From Mycobacterium sp. Root135 (GTDB lineage Bacteria > Actinomycetota > Actinomycetes > Mycobacteriales > Mycobacteriaceae), in contig NZ_LMEZ01000007.1 in assembly GCF_001426545.1 (NCBI RefSeq), positions 504,478 to 568,477 on the forward strand: a DNA stretch of 64,000 nucleotides, in the 5' to 3' direction. Below are positions 54,072 through 62,542 of the stretch, piece by piece (within the stretch, counting starts at the first letter, position 1; each line of letters opens with the position of its first letter). A model generated the notes under the pieces. It made no database searches, was not told the origin of the DNA, and saw only the letters and a list, made by a program, of their open reading frames with translations. Made by a program: the position numbers and the translations under genes.

Positions 54072-54087
54072 TCGAAAATATGTTCGA
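54072..54087 (-). promoter_or_regulatory. LexA (SOS) box of imuA'-imuB
   Basis: TCGAAAATATGTTCGA differs from TCGAAC-N4-GTTCGA at one position. It lies just upstream of imuA', as known for this operon in M. tuberculosis. The rest of the intergenic region to 54328 (about 240 bp) contains a possible -10 (TAGAGT, 54196-54201) for the rightward lipoprotein operon and nothing else recognisable. Confidence 0.88.
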
Positions 54088-54328
54088 TTGAACGAGTAAA
54101 CACTCACCCACCGACACCGTCAAGCGGGTCGGACTCTCCGGCAGGCCCCTGTACGCCTCCAGTGAAATACCCGGGTGGCAGTTCCCAGGGTCGGCTAGAG
54201 TTTGGTCACCGGAACCCGCTTCGGAATGGGACTGGTGCGCGCGTCCAGCACCAGGGACCGCACGGAATCGCCTCGCGATTCGCCGAAGGACAAGCGTTCG
54301 CAATTCGGGGATTAGTAAGGACAGCATC

Positions 54329-54592
54329 ATGAGGTCACATCGCCTGGCTCGCCGTGTCGCGGCCTACGCAGGAGGTGCCGCCGTCGTCGCGATGGTCGGC
54401 CTGACAGCAGCGTGCGGCGGCAGCTCCGACAAAGCCCCCGAGACCACCACCCCCTCGACGACCACCGCGCCGTCGTCGTCGGCCCCCTCGGTGACACCCA
54501 CCGAGAAGTCGATCAACCCCACGGGTGGCAACCTGTTCACGCCTCCGGTCAAGGCACCGCCCGCGCCGACGGCGATCCCCGGCGACAACTGA
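54329..54592 (+). CDS. small Thr/Pro-rich lipoprotein
   Basis: An 87-residue lipoprotein: signal peptide with lipobox Leu-Thr-Ala-Ala-Cys (Cys near residue 29), then a low-complexity Ser/Thr/Pro linker and a short end Asn-Leu-Phe-Thr-Pro-Pro-Val-Lys. The mature part is too short and simple for an enzyme; it may be a surface spacer, a substrate or an inhibitor of the next-door protease. AAGGAC precedes ATG 54329 by about ten bases. It is followed after 46 bp by the sedolisin gene. Confidence 0.75.
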   Translation: MRSHRLARRVAAYAGGAAVVAMVGLTAACGGSSDKAPETTTPSTTTAPSSSAPSVTPTEKSINPTGGNLFTPPVKAPPAPTAIPGDN

Positions 54593-54638
54593 CATCCCGC
54601 CCGTTCGCGAATCCGGCGCAGGACCGTCCCACGACCCC

Positions 54639-56276
54639 ATGCCGTCACAGACTCTGACAGCACCACGGACCAGGCGCTCCAACGCCTGGCCGTGGCTGCT
54701 GCCCGTCATCATGCTTGCCGTTCTGGCACTGGCCTCTGACATCCGGATCACGCCGGGCACCGGGCGATCCAACATGATCGACGGACCCTTCGCCTCGTTG
54801 TTGGCCGCGTCGACCGATCTGGGACCGGCCCGCGGCGATCACGTCCAACTCACCGCGATGTTGCGCGACGACCGTCGCCCCGACGCGCTGATCGGCTGGG
54901 CGAGGCAGCACGGCCTCACCGTGCAATGGCGCACCAGCGACGGCTGGGCCGTCGTGGAGGGCGCCCCCGACCGCGTGGCAGACGCACTCGCCGTCGAGGT
55001 TCACGACTACCGCGGCCAGCGCGGTCAGGAGTTCTACGCCTCACCGCAGCAGCCGGAGGTGCCGACTCCGCTTCGGGACGAAGTCCAGCAGCTCGGCCGA
55101 ATCCTCAGTTACACACCGCATCACGAATCGCGGCCGGACATCTTGCCGCTCGACGTCCCCGACCGCGGACTGACGCCAACCGCCCTGCTGAACACCTACA
55201 ACGCGGCGGGCCTGGCACGCAGCGGATTCACGGGCAAGGGCACCACGATCGTGATCTTCGCGTTCAACGGCTTCGCCCAGTCCGACCTCGACACCTTCGC
55301 CGACCTCAACGGTCTTCCGCGGTTCACCCCGACCGTCGTCGGCGATCAACTGAAGGAACCGTACGGCGAGACCACGATGGATCTCGAAGTCGCCCATGCG
55401 ATTGCGCCCGACGCCAAGTTGGTCGTCGTCAACGCGCGACCGACCGTCGAGGGCGACGGCGCGTTCCAGAAGATCGGGCAGATGCTCGAGGACACCAATG
55501 ATCAGTTCCCCGGCGCGATTTGGAGCCTCTCGATCGGCTGGGGTTGCGACAAGCTGCTCACCGCAGCGGATTTGGAGCCGGTGCGCTCCGCGCTCGTCGA
55601 TGCCCACGAGAACGGCACCACGGCGTTCAACGCCAGCGGCGACCTCGCCGGGCTGGAGTGCAAGGGCGGCGACGACTGGGACTCCCCGCCGGGACCTGCC
55701 GACGTCGGACTGGATTCCATTGCCTCCCTTCCCGAAATGACCAGCGTGGGCGGCACCACGCTGTCCACCGACGCCGAGGGCAGGTGGCTCGCCGAGCAGG
55801 CCTGGTTCGACGTCCCGCTCTCCCAGGGCACCGGCGGGGGCGTGTCGACGCTCTTCGGCCGGCCGCCGTGGCAGCAGGTCGCGTCGGGACAGATTCCGGC
55901 CGCCCGCAACACCGGCATGAGACTGACCCCCGACATCTCCGCGGTTGCCGACCCGTTCACCGGGGTGAAGATCGTGCTCAACGGCGACAACGTCGTCGGC
56001 GGTGGCACCTCGCAATCGGCACCCATCTGGGCGGGGCTGACCGCGGTGATGACCCAGTTCTTGAAGGAGAACGGCGGTCGGGAGATCGGCGACATCAACC
56101 CCCTGCTCTATCGGATCGCCCAGGGCGCGCCGCTGCCCGCCTTCCGCGACGTGACGTTGGGCGGCAACGCCGTTGACACCGCGGGGCCGGGTTACGACCT
56201 GGTCAGCGGACTCGGCACCCCCGACGTCGACAACCTCGCCCGCAATCTGCTGACCATCCAGAGGATCGTCCAATGA
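54639..56276 (+). CDS. sedolisin-family (S53) serine-carboxyl protease
   Basis: A 545-residue membrane-tethered protease. One N-terminal helix (~15-36) acts as uncleaved anchor. A pro-domain (~45-160: Leu-Arg-Asp-Asp-Arg-Arg-Pro with His-Gly-Leu-Thr-Val) is followed by the S53 catalytic domain. Catalytic set: Glu244 and Asp248 in Glu-Thr-Thr-Met-Asp, oxyanion Asp335 in Ala-Ser-Gly-Asp, and nucleophile Ser458 in Gly-Gly-Gly-Thr-Ser-Gln-Ser-Ala-Pro. Sedolisins are usually active at acidic pH after pro-domain removal. The start at ATG 54639 matches the membrane-anchor layout. The stop overlaps the next gene as ATGA. Confidence 0.9.
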   Translation: MPSQTLTAPRTRRSNAWPWLLPVIMLAVLALASDIRITPGTGRSNMIDGPFASLLAASTDLGPARGDHVQLTAMLRDDRRPDALIGWARQHGLTVQWRTSDGWAVVEGAPDRVADALAVEVHDYRGQRGQEFYASPQQPEVPTPLRDEVQQLGRILSYTPHHESRPDILPLDVPDRGLTPTALLNTYNAAGLARSGFTGKGTTIVIFAFNGFAQSDLDTFADLNGLPRFTPTVVGDQLKEPYGETTMDLEVAHAIAPDAKLVVVNARPTVEGDGAFQKIGQMLEDTNDQFPGAIWSLSIGWGCDKLLTAADLEPVRSALVDAHENGTTAFNASGDLAGLECKGGDDWDSPPGPADVGLDSIASLPEMTSVGGTTLSTDAEGRWLAEQAWFDVPLSQGTGGGVSTLFGRPPWQQVASGQIPAARNTGMRLTPDISAVADPFTGVKIVLNGDNVVGGGTSQSAPIWAGLTAVMTQFLKENGGREIGDINPLLYRIAQGAPLPAFRDVTLGGNAVDTAGPGYDLVSGLGTPDVDNLARNLLTIQRIVQ

Positions 56277-57490
56277 GTACCGAACCGGACACCGACGACC
56301 CCACCCCGGGAATGGTCGAGTGCCGGGTGTGCAAGACCGAGGTACCCGAAGGCGAGTACTGCGGTCTGTGCGGCATTCCCCTCAGCGAGCACCGCGCCGA
56401 CGGGCCGGGATGGTTGCGGGCCACCGCCTACAGCGCCTCCCCCGGAGAACATCTCTTCCGACCCAACATCGTCAGCTCGTTGTTCCCGCACCTGTCTCCG
56501 GGTTCACGCAAGCCGTTCCTCGTCGGCCTCCTGGTCATCCTGGCTGCCCTGGTGGCCACCAGCTTGTTCCGGCTACCGGCGGCGTTGATCACCGTCGCCG
56601 CACTGGGTTTGCCCCTGCTGTTCCTGATCTACCTGCAGGAGTCCGACGTCTACGACGACGTCCCCACCGGAACCCTGGTCGCCACGGCGGGATTGGGCAT
56701 CGGACTCGGCGTCGGATGGGTGCTCTGGACGGGCGCCGTCGTCGCGCAGGCCTACGACGTCGGGCTGGGGATGGGCATCGCCGGATCACGCATCCTGCGC
56801 GACGGGCTCGGCGTCCCCATCGGCGGGGTGATCCTCATGCTCGTCCCCGCCCTGGTGGTGAGATTGGTGCGACCCGGCCAGCGAGAAGCCCTGGACGGCT
56901 TCGCCATTGGCGCACTCGGTGCCCTGATGTTCACGGCGGCGGCCCAAATGACCCGGTTGTCACCACAATTTGCGGGCGGCATGATCGCGCGCTCACGACC
57001 GATGAACGGCTTGATCGTCGAGGCGGGCATCCGTGGCGTGGCCGTGCCGCTGACCGCGGCAGCCGTTGGCGGTCTGATCGGCACGGTGCTGTGGTTCACC
57101 CGCCCGGAGAACAAGAAGCACCAGCACCGCCACTACGTCCGACTCGTCGTAGCCGTCTTCGCACTGGTAATTCTGGTGCTCTACGCCGGCCTCGGTCTGG
57201 TCGACGTGGCCAGGATGCCCCAATTGCTGCAATTGACATTGCATCTCGGTGTGGCCGCGGCCGCGCTACTCGCGTTGCGGGTCGGGTTGCATCTGGCGCT
57301 GCTGCACGAGGCCCACGACGAGATCCTCTCCGACCAACCGTTGCTGTGCCAGCACTGCGGGCACGTCGTCCCCGACATGGCCTTCTGTGTCGCCTGCGGC
57401 GCAGCCACCAGGGCGTCCTCACGATCCTCGCGGCAGGCCCGGCGTGACATCCGACCGGTCCGCGTCGAGCCAGGGGCGGACGACGCGTGA
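56273..57490 (+). CDS. zinc-ribbon multi-pass membrane protein
   Basis: A 405-residue membrane protein with a zinc-binding ribbon at each end: Cys-Arg-Val-Cys-x11-Cys-Gly-Leu-Cys (~17-34) and Cys-Gln-His-Cys-x11-Cys-Val-Ala-Cys (~360-378). Between them are about eight or nine hydrophobic helices with an arrangement resembling PrsW-like or rhomboid-adjacent proteins, but no catalytic motif is clear. ATG 56273 overlaps the protease stop by 4 nt, and its own stop overlaps the next gene as GTGA. Tight coupling suggests that it regulates, inserts or protects the protease. Family not recognised. Confidence 0.75.
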   Translation: MSTEPDTDDPTPGMVECRVCKTEVPEGEYCGLCGIPLSEHRADGPGWLRATAYSASPGEHLFRPNIVSSLFPHLSPGSRKPFLVGLLVILAALVATSLFRLPAALITVAALGLPLLFLIYLQESDVYDDVPTGTLVATAGLGIGLGVGWVLWTGAVVAQAYDVGLGMGIAGSRILRDGLGVPIGGVILMLVPALVVRLVRPGQREALDGFAIGALGALMFTAAAQMTRLSPQFAGGMIARSRPMNGLIVEAGIRGVAVPLTAAAVGGLIGTVLWFTRPENKKHQHRHYVRLVVAVFALVILVLYAGLGLVDVARMPQLLQLTLHLGVAAAALLALRVGLHLALLHEAHDEILSDQPLLCQHCGHVVPDMAFCVACGAATRASSRSSRQARRDIRPVRVEPGADDA

Positions 57491-58206
57491 CGACGATCGT
57501 CCAGGGCTACTCGACGCACGCAGGCACGTACACCGCACCGGCGCTGCGCAAGACCTCCCACCGTCGACTCCTCGTCGTATGGGTGGCCGCCATCGGTCTG
57601 GTCGCCGCCGGACTCGTCGCAATGTCGGGCGCATTGGAGACGCCGTCGCCCCGGTACGTCTGCCCACCCGATTGCGGACGACCACCGATGGGACTGCCGG
57701 TCACGATCAATCCACGCTTCACCGCGCCGGACGGGGCGTTCTCGGTGGCCTACCCGGCGGAGGGCACGGCCTACAACGTCACCGCAGGCGATCGCGGCAT
57801 TACCGCCGACCTGCTGGCCGGCGACGGCGGCACAATGCGATTGTTCAGCGAGCCAGCTGCCGGCCGCACCCCCGAACAGATCGCCAACCAGCTCGTCAAG
57901 GCGACCTTCCCCGACACGAAGATGGCCTACGAAATCCCCAACGCGATGGTCGGATACCAACCGGGCTACGGCCTGGTTGCCGATTGTTGGCCGCAGGGTT
58001 CCAACGCGAGTTACACCCGAATGCGGGTGGTCGTCATGGTGGCCGTGAAGAACGACCTCGCCTTGGTGGCCGGGGCCGTGGGTCCGTTCCACGCCTTCGG
58101 CCCCGACTTCGGGTCGGGAAAGCCGTCGGCGGCGAACCTGCAAATTGCCCTTGACATGGGCAAATACGTCAACAGCTTCCATTGGCGCGGCGACCCGCTG
58201 CGCTGA
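57487..58206 (+). CDS. membrane-anchored protein with Cys-Pro-Pro-Asp-Cys motif
   Basis: A 239-residue protein with one helix (~28-50), then a short exported motif Tyr-Val-Cys-Pro-Pro-Asp-Cys-Gly-Arg-Pro-Pro (~58-68) and a compact extracytoplasmic domain of ~160 residues. Its function is unknown. GTG 57487 overlaps the zinc-ribbon gene's stop. Because it is the last of a coupled set with a surface protease, it could be substrate, inhibitor or partner; no evidence decides. Homologues would be expected beside sedolisins in other actinobacteria. Confidence 0.72.
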   Translation: MTTIVQGYSTHAGTYTAPALRKTSHRRLLVVWVAAIGLVAAGLVAMSGALETPSPRYVCPPDCGRPPMGLPVTINPRFTAPDGAFSVAYPAEGTAYNVTAGDRGITADLLAGDGGTMRLFSEPAAGRTPEQIANQLVKATFPDTKMAYEIPNAMVGYQPGYGLVADCWPQGSNASYTRMRVVVMVAVKNDLALVAGAVGPFHAFGPDFGSGKPSAANLQIALDMGKYVNSFHWRGDPLR

Positions 58207-58251
58207 CGACCACCTCCCGGACTGATGTGATCGGGATTTCCCACGGTTAAA

Positions 58252-58275
58252 TGGTGACATTGACAAATGTCACCA
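58252..58275. promoter_or_regulatory. 24-bp operator palindrome over a -35 box
   Basis: TGGTGACATT-GACA-AATGTCACCA has perfect 10-bp arms. Its centre contains TTGACA (58260-58265), a consensus -35. A -10-like TGTACT follows at 58284-58289 (18-bp spacer). The predicted first base is near 58296, at the GTG start of the esterase gene. A regulator bound here would block the promoter; the MerR protein at the end of the operon is one candidate. Confidence 0.75.
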
Positions 58276-58296
58276 ATCGCTGTTGTACTTCGGGTT

Positions 58297-59283
58297 GTGA
58301 CGACCAATACGATGCCAACGCGGGGCTCCCGGCGATCGCGCGCCGCAGCCACGGTGAGCGGCCTGACGCTGCGACAGATCAGCGCGGCACTGCCGCCCGA
58401 ACGGGCGTGGGGCCTGTGGGCATCACGCCGGATCGTCGAGCGGATCATGGACTCCTTCGGCCCCTCGCTGGCCGGGACCGACGTCGAGAAGGTCGACGTC
58501 CGCCTGCCCGACGGCCGCCGCGTCGTCGGCGAATGGGTGCGAGGCGCGGGGGTGGCCAGCACGGCCGCCAGCGAGTGCATCTACTTCCTGCACGGCAGCG
58601 GCTTCGCGCTGTGCTCACCCCGCACCCACCGCAGGCTGACGGCCTGGTTGTCCCGACTGACCGGGCTCCCCGTGTTCTGCCTCGACTACCGCCTCGCCCC
58701 GCGGCATCGCTTCCCCGCTGCCGCCGTCGACGCCCGGTCCGGCTGGGACTGGCTCCTCACCGTGCAGGGCTTCGCCCCCGACCGGGTCGTCGTCGCCGGC
58801 GATTCGGCAGGCGGGCATCTGGCCGTCGACCTGCTGCTGCAGCCCGACGTCGCCCATCCGGCCGGTCTCGCCCTGTTCTCACCGCTGCTCGACCTGACGT
58901 TCGGGCTGGCGCGCGCCAGAGAAGAACTGCGGCGAGATCCCGCGATCCGCGCCGCCGACGCCGCGAAACTCGTCGGATTGTATTGCGCAGGAACGGACCT
59001 CACTCATCCCCGGCTCACCCTCGACGTCGCGGGCGGGCGGCGGATGCCGCCGACGCTGGTCCAAGCCGGTGGGGGCGAGATGCTCGTCGCCGACTCTCGG
59101 CGATTGGCCGCCGACATCACCGCCGCGGGTGGTGACTGCGAGCTGCAGGTCTGGCCCGATCAGGTACACGTCTTCCAGGCACTACCGAAGCTGACCCCCG
59201 AGGCCGTGCCCGCGATGCGGGAGGTGGCGGCGTTCATCGGAGAGTCGTTGCGGGGCAGTGTAATCAGCCGGGTGGCTGGCTAA
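58297..59283 (+). CDS. HSL-family alpha/beta esterase
   Basis: A ~328-residue esterase of the hormone-sensitive lipase group: oxyanion motif His-Gly-Ser-Gly-Phe (family usually His-Gly-Gly-Gly), nucleophile Ser170 in Gly-Asp-Ser-Ala-Gly-Gly, and catalytic His291 in Gln-Val-His-Val-Phe. The start is GTG 58297: the ATG at 58267 lies inside the operator palindrome, so it cannot be transcribed usefully from this promoter. The transcript would be leaderless. First of five same-strand genes; the stop overlaps the next gene as TAATG. Confidence 0.87.
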   Translation: MTTNTMPTRGSRRSRAAATVSGLTLRQISAALPPERAWGLWASRRIVERIMDSFGPSLAGTDVEKVDVRLPDGRRVVGEWVRGAGVASTAASECIYFLHGSGFALCSPRTHRRLTAWLSRLTGLPVFCLDYRLAPRHRFPAAAVDARSGWDWLLTVQGFAPDRVVVAGDSAGGHLAVDLLLQPDVAHPAGLALFSPLLDLTFGLARAREELRRDPAIRAADAAKLVGLYCAGTDLTHPRLTLDVAGGRRMPPTLVQAGGGEMLVADSRRLAADITAAGGDCELQVWPDQVHVFQALPKLTPEAVPAMREVAAFIGESLRGSVISRVAG

Positions 59284-60116
59284 TGGGCATCTTCGGCTCC
59301 TCCCCCAAACGTAGCCACGGGGCGGCGGCCGTCATCACCGGAGCGGGTAGCGGCATCGGCGCCGCATTCGCCGCCGAACTCGCCCGTCGTGGCGGCCGGA
59401 TCGTGTGCAGCGACGTCGACGAGGGGTCGTCGCAAGCCACGGCCGACGCCATCGTCGCCGCGGGCGGGCAGGCCACCTCGGTCCGTTGCGACGTCTCTCA
59501 ACTCGACGACGTCCGGCAGCTGGCCGAGGTAGCCCAGTCCTGGCACGGCGGTCCGCCGACGCTGGTGGTCAACAACGCCGGTGTCGGGGCGGGCGGTGCC
59601 GCCATCGGCGACGTCGAGATGGACGACTGGAGGTGGGTTCTCGGGATCAACCTGTGGGGGCCGATCCACGGCTGCCAGGTGTTCACCCCGATCCTGCGGG
59701 AGGCGGGCCGGCCCGCCGGGATCGTCAACGTCGGGTCGGCCGCCGCGTTCGGCGCAGCACCCGGCATGGCGGCCTACAACGTCAGCAAGGCCGGGGTGCT
59801 GTCACTGTCGGAGACACTGGCCGCCGAACTGTCCGGCACCGGAATCAACGTGACGGTGCTGTGCCCGACGTTCGTCAAGACCAACATCGTGCAGGCGGGC
59901 CGGATCTCGGCGCAGTCGACGCAGTTGGCCGACAAGCTGATGCGCTGGACCGGCTTCACCCCCGAGCGCGTCGTCCGGGCCTGCCTGGACACCAACGACC
60001 GCGGTGGCCTCTACTGCATGCCGCAGCCCGACGCCCGAATCGGCTGGGGCATCAAACGATTCACACCGACGGTGTACACCCGTGCCGTCGGGCTGACCAA
60101 TCGCGCGACCACTTAG
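59283..60116 (+). CDS. short-chain dehydrogenase/reductase
   Basis: A 277-residue classical SDR. Gly motif Ile-Thr-Gly-Ala-Gly-Ser-Gly-Ile-Gly (~18-26), Asp in Cys-Ser-Asp-Val-Asp (NAD preference, ~44-48), Asn-Asn-Ala-Gly-Val (~93-97) and the catalytic Ser-Ala-Ala-Ala ... Tyr-Asn-Val-Ser-Lys. It starts at ATG 59283, overlapping the esterase stop by one base. A likely role is interconverting an alcohol and a ketone that the downstream monooxygenase then oxidises (inference). Confidence 0.9.
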   Translation: MGIFGSSPKRSHGAAAVITGAGSGIGAAFAAELARRGGRIVCSDVDEGSSQATADAIVAAGGQATSVRCDVSQLDDVRQLAEVAQSWHGGPPTLVVNNAGVGAGGAAIGDVEMDDWRWVLGINLWGPIHGCQVFTPILREAGRPAGIVNVGSAAAFGAAPGMAAYNVSKAGVLSLSETLAAELSGTGINVTVLCPTFVKTNIVQAGRISAQSTQLADKLMRWTGFTPERVVRACLDTNDRGGLYCMPQPDARIGWGIKRFTPTVYTRAVGLTNRATT

Positions 60117-60125
60117 GAGACCATC

Positions 60126-61046
60126 GTGGCAATCGACATGGATGCAATGCTGGAGAAGATCAAGGATCGCCAGTGGGCGCTGGCCGACATCGACTGGGAG
60201 GCACCGGGCGCCGAGACCATCAGCGACGAGTTCCGGCCCAAGCTCAAGGCGTTCATGGCCGACCTGTGCTGGATCGAGAACGTCGGTGCCCGTGGGTTCG
60301 CCGCGCTGGCCAAGAAGGCGCCGACGCCCGTCCTCGCCGAGATCTACCGCTACTTCCATGCCGAGGAACAGCGGCACGCCAACGCCGAACTCGCCCTGAT
60401 GAAGCGGTGGGGCATGCTCGAAGACGGTGAGATGCCGGAGCCGAACATCAACATCCGGTTGGCCATACAGTGGCTGGACAAGTATTCCGACGACATGTCA
60501 CTGTCGATCCTGGGGACCGTCATCCCGATGCTGGAGGTGGCGCTGGACGGCGCGCTGCTCAAGTTCCTGCTCGAAGAGGTCCACGACCCGGTGTGCCACC
60601 AGGTGTTCGAGAAGATCAACAACGACGAATCCCGGCACATCGCAGTCGACTTCGACGTGCTCAACATGATCGGCAACGCGACCGCGCGCCGGCTGGCCAT
60701 CCAATTCGTCGGCAATGTCGCCTCACCGGGAGTGATCCTTGGCATGCTGATGTACGCGCCCCTGCTGAATCGGATGCGCAACAACATCGTCGAGATGGGT
60801 CTGGAACCCGAGCGGCTCTACGACGCCATGAAGCGGTTCCGGAAGATGGGCGAGCGCGCCGAGTTCACCCGCCGCGTGCCGACCTATCAGCTGCTGAAGT
60901 TCCACTCCAGGCTCGTGGTCAACCCGAACAACCCGTATCACTACCTGGCGAACTCGATGGTCTGGCTGTCCGACCGCTACCCGAACAGCTTGCTCAGCCC
61001 CATCCCCACCTGGTTCAAGGAGCTGACCTATGAGCCGGCAGCCTGA
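60126..61046 (+). CDS. ferritin-like diiron protein
   Basis: A 306-residue helical protein with two ExxH metal motifs, Glu81-Gln-Arg-His84 and Glu168-Ser-Arg-His171. Further candidate ligands are Glu51 in Trp-Ile-Glu-Asn and acids in Leu-Leu-Glu-Glu-Val-His-Asp (~148-154). This is the pattern of ferritin-like carboxylate-bridged diiron oxidases. It may hydroxylate or desaturate a lipid or act on an amine; I know no assigned reaction. AGGAGA precedes GTG 60126. Its end overlaps the monooxygenase gene by 17 nt. Confidence 0.8.
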   Translation: MAIDMDAMLEKIKDRQWALADIDWEAPGAETISDEFRPKLKAFMADLCWIENVGARGFAALAKKAPTPVLAEIYRYFHAEEQRHANAELALMKRWGMLEDGEMPEPNINIRLAIQWLDKYSDDMSLSILGTVIPMLEVALDGALLKFLLEEVHDPVCHQVFEKINNDESRHIAVDFDVLNMIGNATARRLAIQFVGNVASPGVILGMLMYAPLLNRMRNNIVEMGLEPERLYDAMKRFRKMGERAEFTRRVPTYQLLKFHSRLVVNPNNPYHYLANSMVWLSDRYPNSLLSPIPTWFKELTYEPAA

Positions 61047-62541
61047 GGTGCACGTCTACGACACCCTGATCGTCGGCACCGGGTTCACCGGCATCGGGGC
61101 GGCCATCAAGCTGACCCAGGCAGGCGTGGACGACATCGTCATCGTCGAACGCGACCAGCGCGTCGGCGGGACGTGGCGGGACAACACGTATCCCGGTGCG
61201 GCATGCGACATTCCGTCGCTGCTGTACTCGTTTTCGTTCGTCGCCAACCCCACCTGGTCACGGGCCTATTCCCCCGCCGAGGAGATCCGGCTACACATCG
61301 AAGAGATGGTGGACCGCTTCGACCTGAGGCGGCGCATCGACTTCGGCGTCGAGGTGAACGGTCTGTCCTTCGACGAAGACGCCGGGGTGTGGGACGTGAG
61401 GACCACCGGCGGCACGGAGTACCGTGCCCGCACCGTCGTGCTGGCGTCGGGGCCGCTGCCCGATCACAAATGGCCGAACGTCCGCGGGATCGAAACCTAC
61501 GAGGGCCACAAGATCCACAGCGCCCGTTGGGATCACGACTACGACTTCACCGGCAAGCGCGTGGCGGTCATCGGCACCGGTGCGAGCGCCGTGCAGATCG
61601 TGCCGGAACTGGTCAAGCAGGCCGCCTTCGTCAAGGTCTTCCAACGCACGCCGGGCTGGGTGATCCCGCGGCTTGACGTCGCCACCCCCGATCGTGCCCA
61701 AGAACTCTTTGCGAAAGTGCCTGCGGTGCAACGGGCAGCGCGACGGGCGTTGTTCTGGGGGCACGAGGTCAGCGCCACCGCGCTGGTCTGGAAGTCGCCG
61801 TTGAGCGGGCTCGTCGCCCGGCTCGGCAAGGCACACCTGCATCGCCAGGTGAAGGATCCGTGGTTGCGCAGACAGCTGACGCCGGACTTCACCCCAGGCT
61901 GCAAGCGCATGTTGGTCTCCAGCGACTACTACCCCGCCTTGCAACGCGACAACTGCAAGCTGATCGACTGGCCGATCGCCACCATGAGCCCGGTGGGCAT
62001 CCGCACCGGCGACGGCATCGAACATCACCTGGACTGCGTCGTGTTCGCGACGGGGTACGACGTGCACCTCACCGGCCCGCCGTATGGGGTGACCGGGCTT
62101 GGCGGCCGGTCCCTCGGCGACGAGTGGACCCGCGGGGCGCAGGCGTACAAGAGCATCAACGCCAGTGGTTACCCGAATCTGTTCTTCATGACGGGTCCCA
62201 ATTCCGGGCCGGGGCACAATTCGCTGCTGGTGTTCGTGGAGGGCCAGCTCGACTACGCCGTCGCGGGGATCACCACCATCCTGCGCGAGAACCTGCGCTA
62301 CCTCGACGTCCGTGCCGACGTTCAGCGACGCCACAACGAGGAGCTTCAGAAGCGTTTGACCAAGACGACGTGGATGAGCGGGTGCAGCAGTTGGTACCTG
62401 ACGGCCGACGGTTTCAACGCCTCGATGTACCCGGGCTTCGCCACACAGTATCTTCGACAGATGCGTGACTTCCGGTTCGGTGACTACGAGGCGGTTCCAG
62501 CGGGTAGTAGGCCTGCCGTGAGCATAAGTTCGTCGGCCTGA
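61030..62541 (+). CDS. flavin-dependent (Baeyer-Villiger-type) monooxygenase
   Basis: A 503-residue class B flavoprotein. FAD motif Val-Gly-Thr-Gly-Phe-Thr-Gly-Ile-Gly (~15-23), NADP motif Ile-Gly-Thr-Gly-Ala-Ser-Ala (~176-182), and between them the fingerprint Tyr-Glu-Gly-His-Lys-Ile-His-Ser-Ala-Arg-Trp-Asp-His-Asp, a match to FxGxxxHxxxW(P/D). It would insert oxygen next to a ketone or oxidise a heteroatom. It resembles MymA-type enzymes by neighbourhood (esterase, SDR), but is not presented as the M. tuberculosis mymA orthologue. ATG 61030 overlaps the diiron gene. Confidence 0.88.
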   Translation: MSRQPEVHVYDTLIVGTGFTGIGAAIKLTQAGVDDIVIVERDQRVGGTWRDNTYPGAACDIPSLLYSFSFVANPTWSRAYSPAEEIRLHIEEMVDRFDLRRRIDFGVEVNGLSFDEDAGVWDVRTTGGTEYRARTVVLASGPLPDHKWPNVRGIETYEGHKIHSARWDHDYDFTGKRVAVIGTGASAVQIVPELVKQAAFVKVFQRTPGWVIPRLDVATPDRAQELFAKVPAVQRAARRALFWGHEVSATALVWKSPLSGLVARLGKAHLHRQVKDPWLRRQLTPDFTPGCKRMLVSSDYYPALQRDNCKLIDWPIATMSPVGIRTGDGIEHHLDCVVFATGYDVHLTGPPYGVTGLGGRSLGDEWTRGAQAYKSINASGYPNLFFMTGPNSGPGHNSLLVFVEGQLDYAVAGITTILRENLRYLDVRADVQRRHNEELQKRLTKTTWMSGCSSWYLTADGFNASMYPGFATQYLRQMRDFRFGDYEAVPAGSRPAVSISSSA

Positions 62542-62542
62542 C

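Noticed and set aside
58297..62541. Orthologue of the M. tuberculosis mymA operon
   Set aside because: Shares enzyme types (monooxygenase, esterase, SDR), but gene order, the diiron gene and the MerR gene differ, and the esterase sequence did not resemble recalled LipR.
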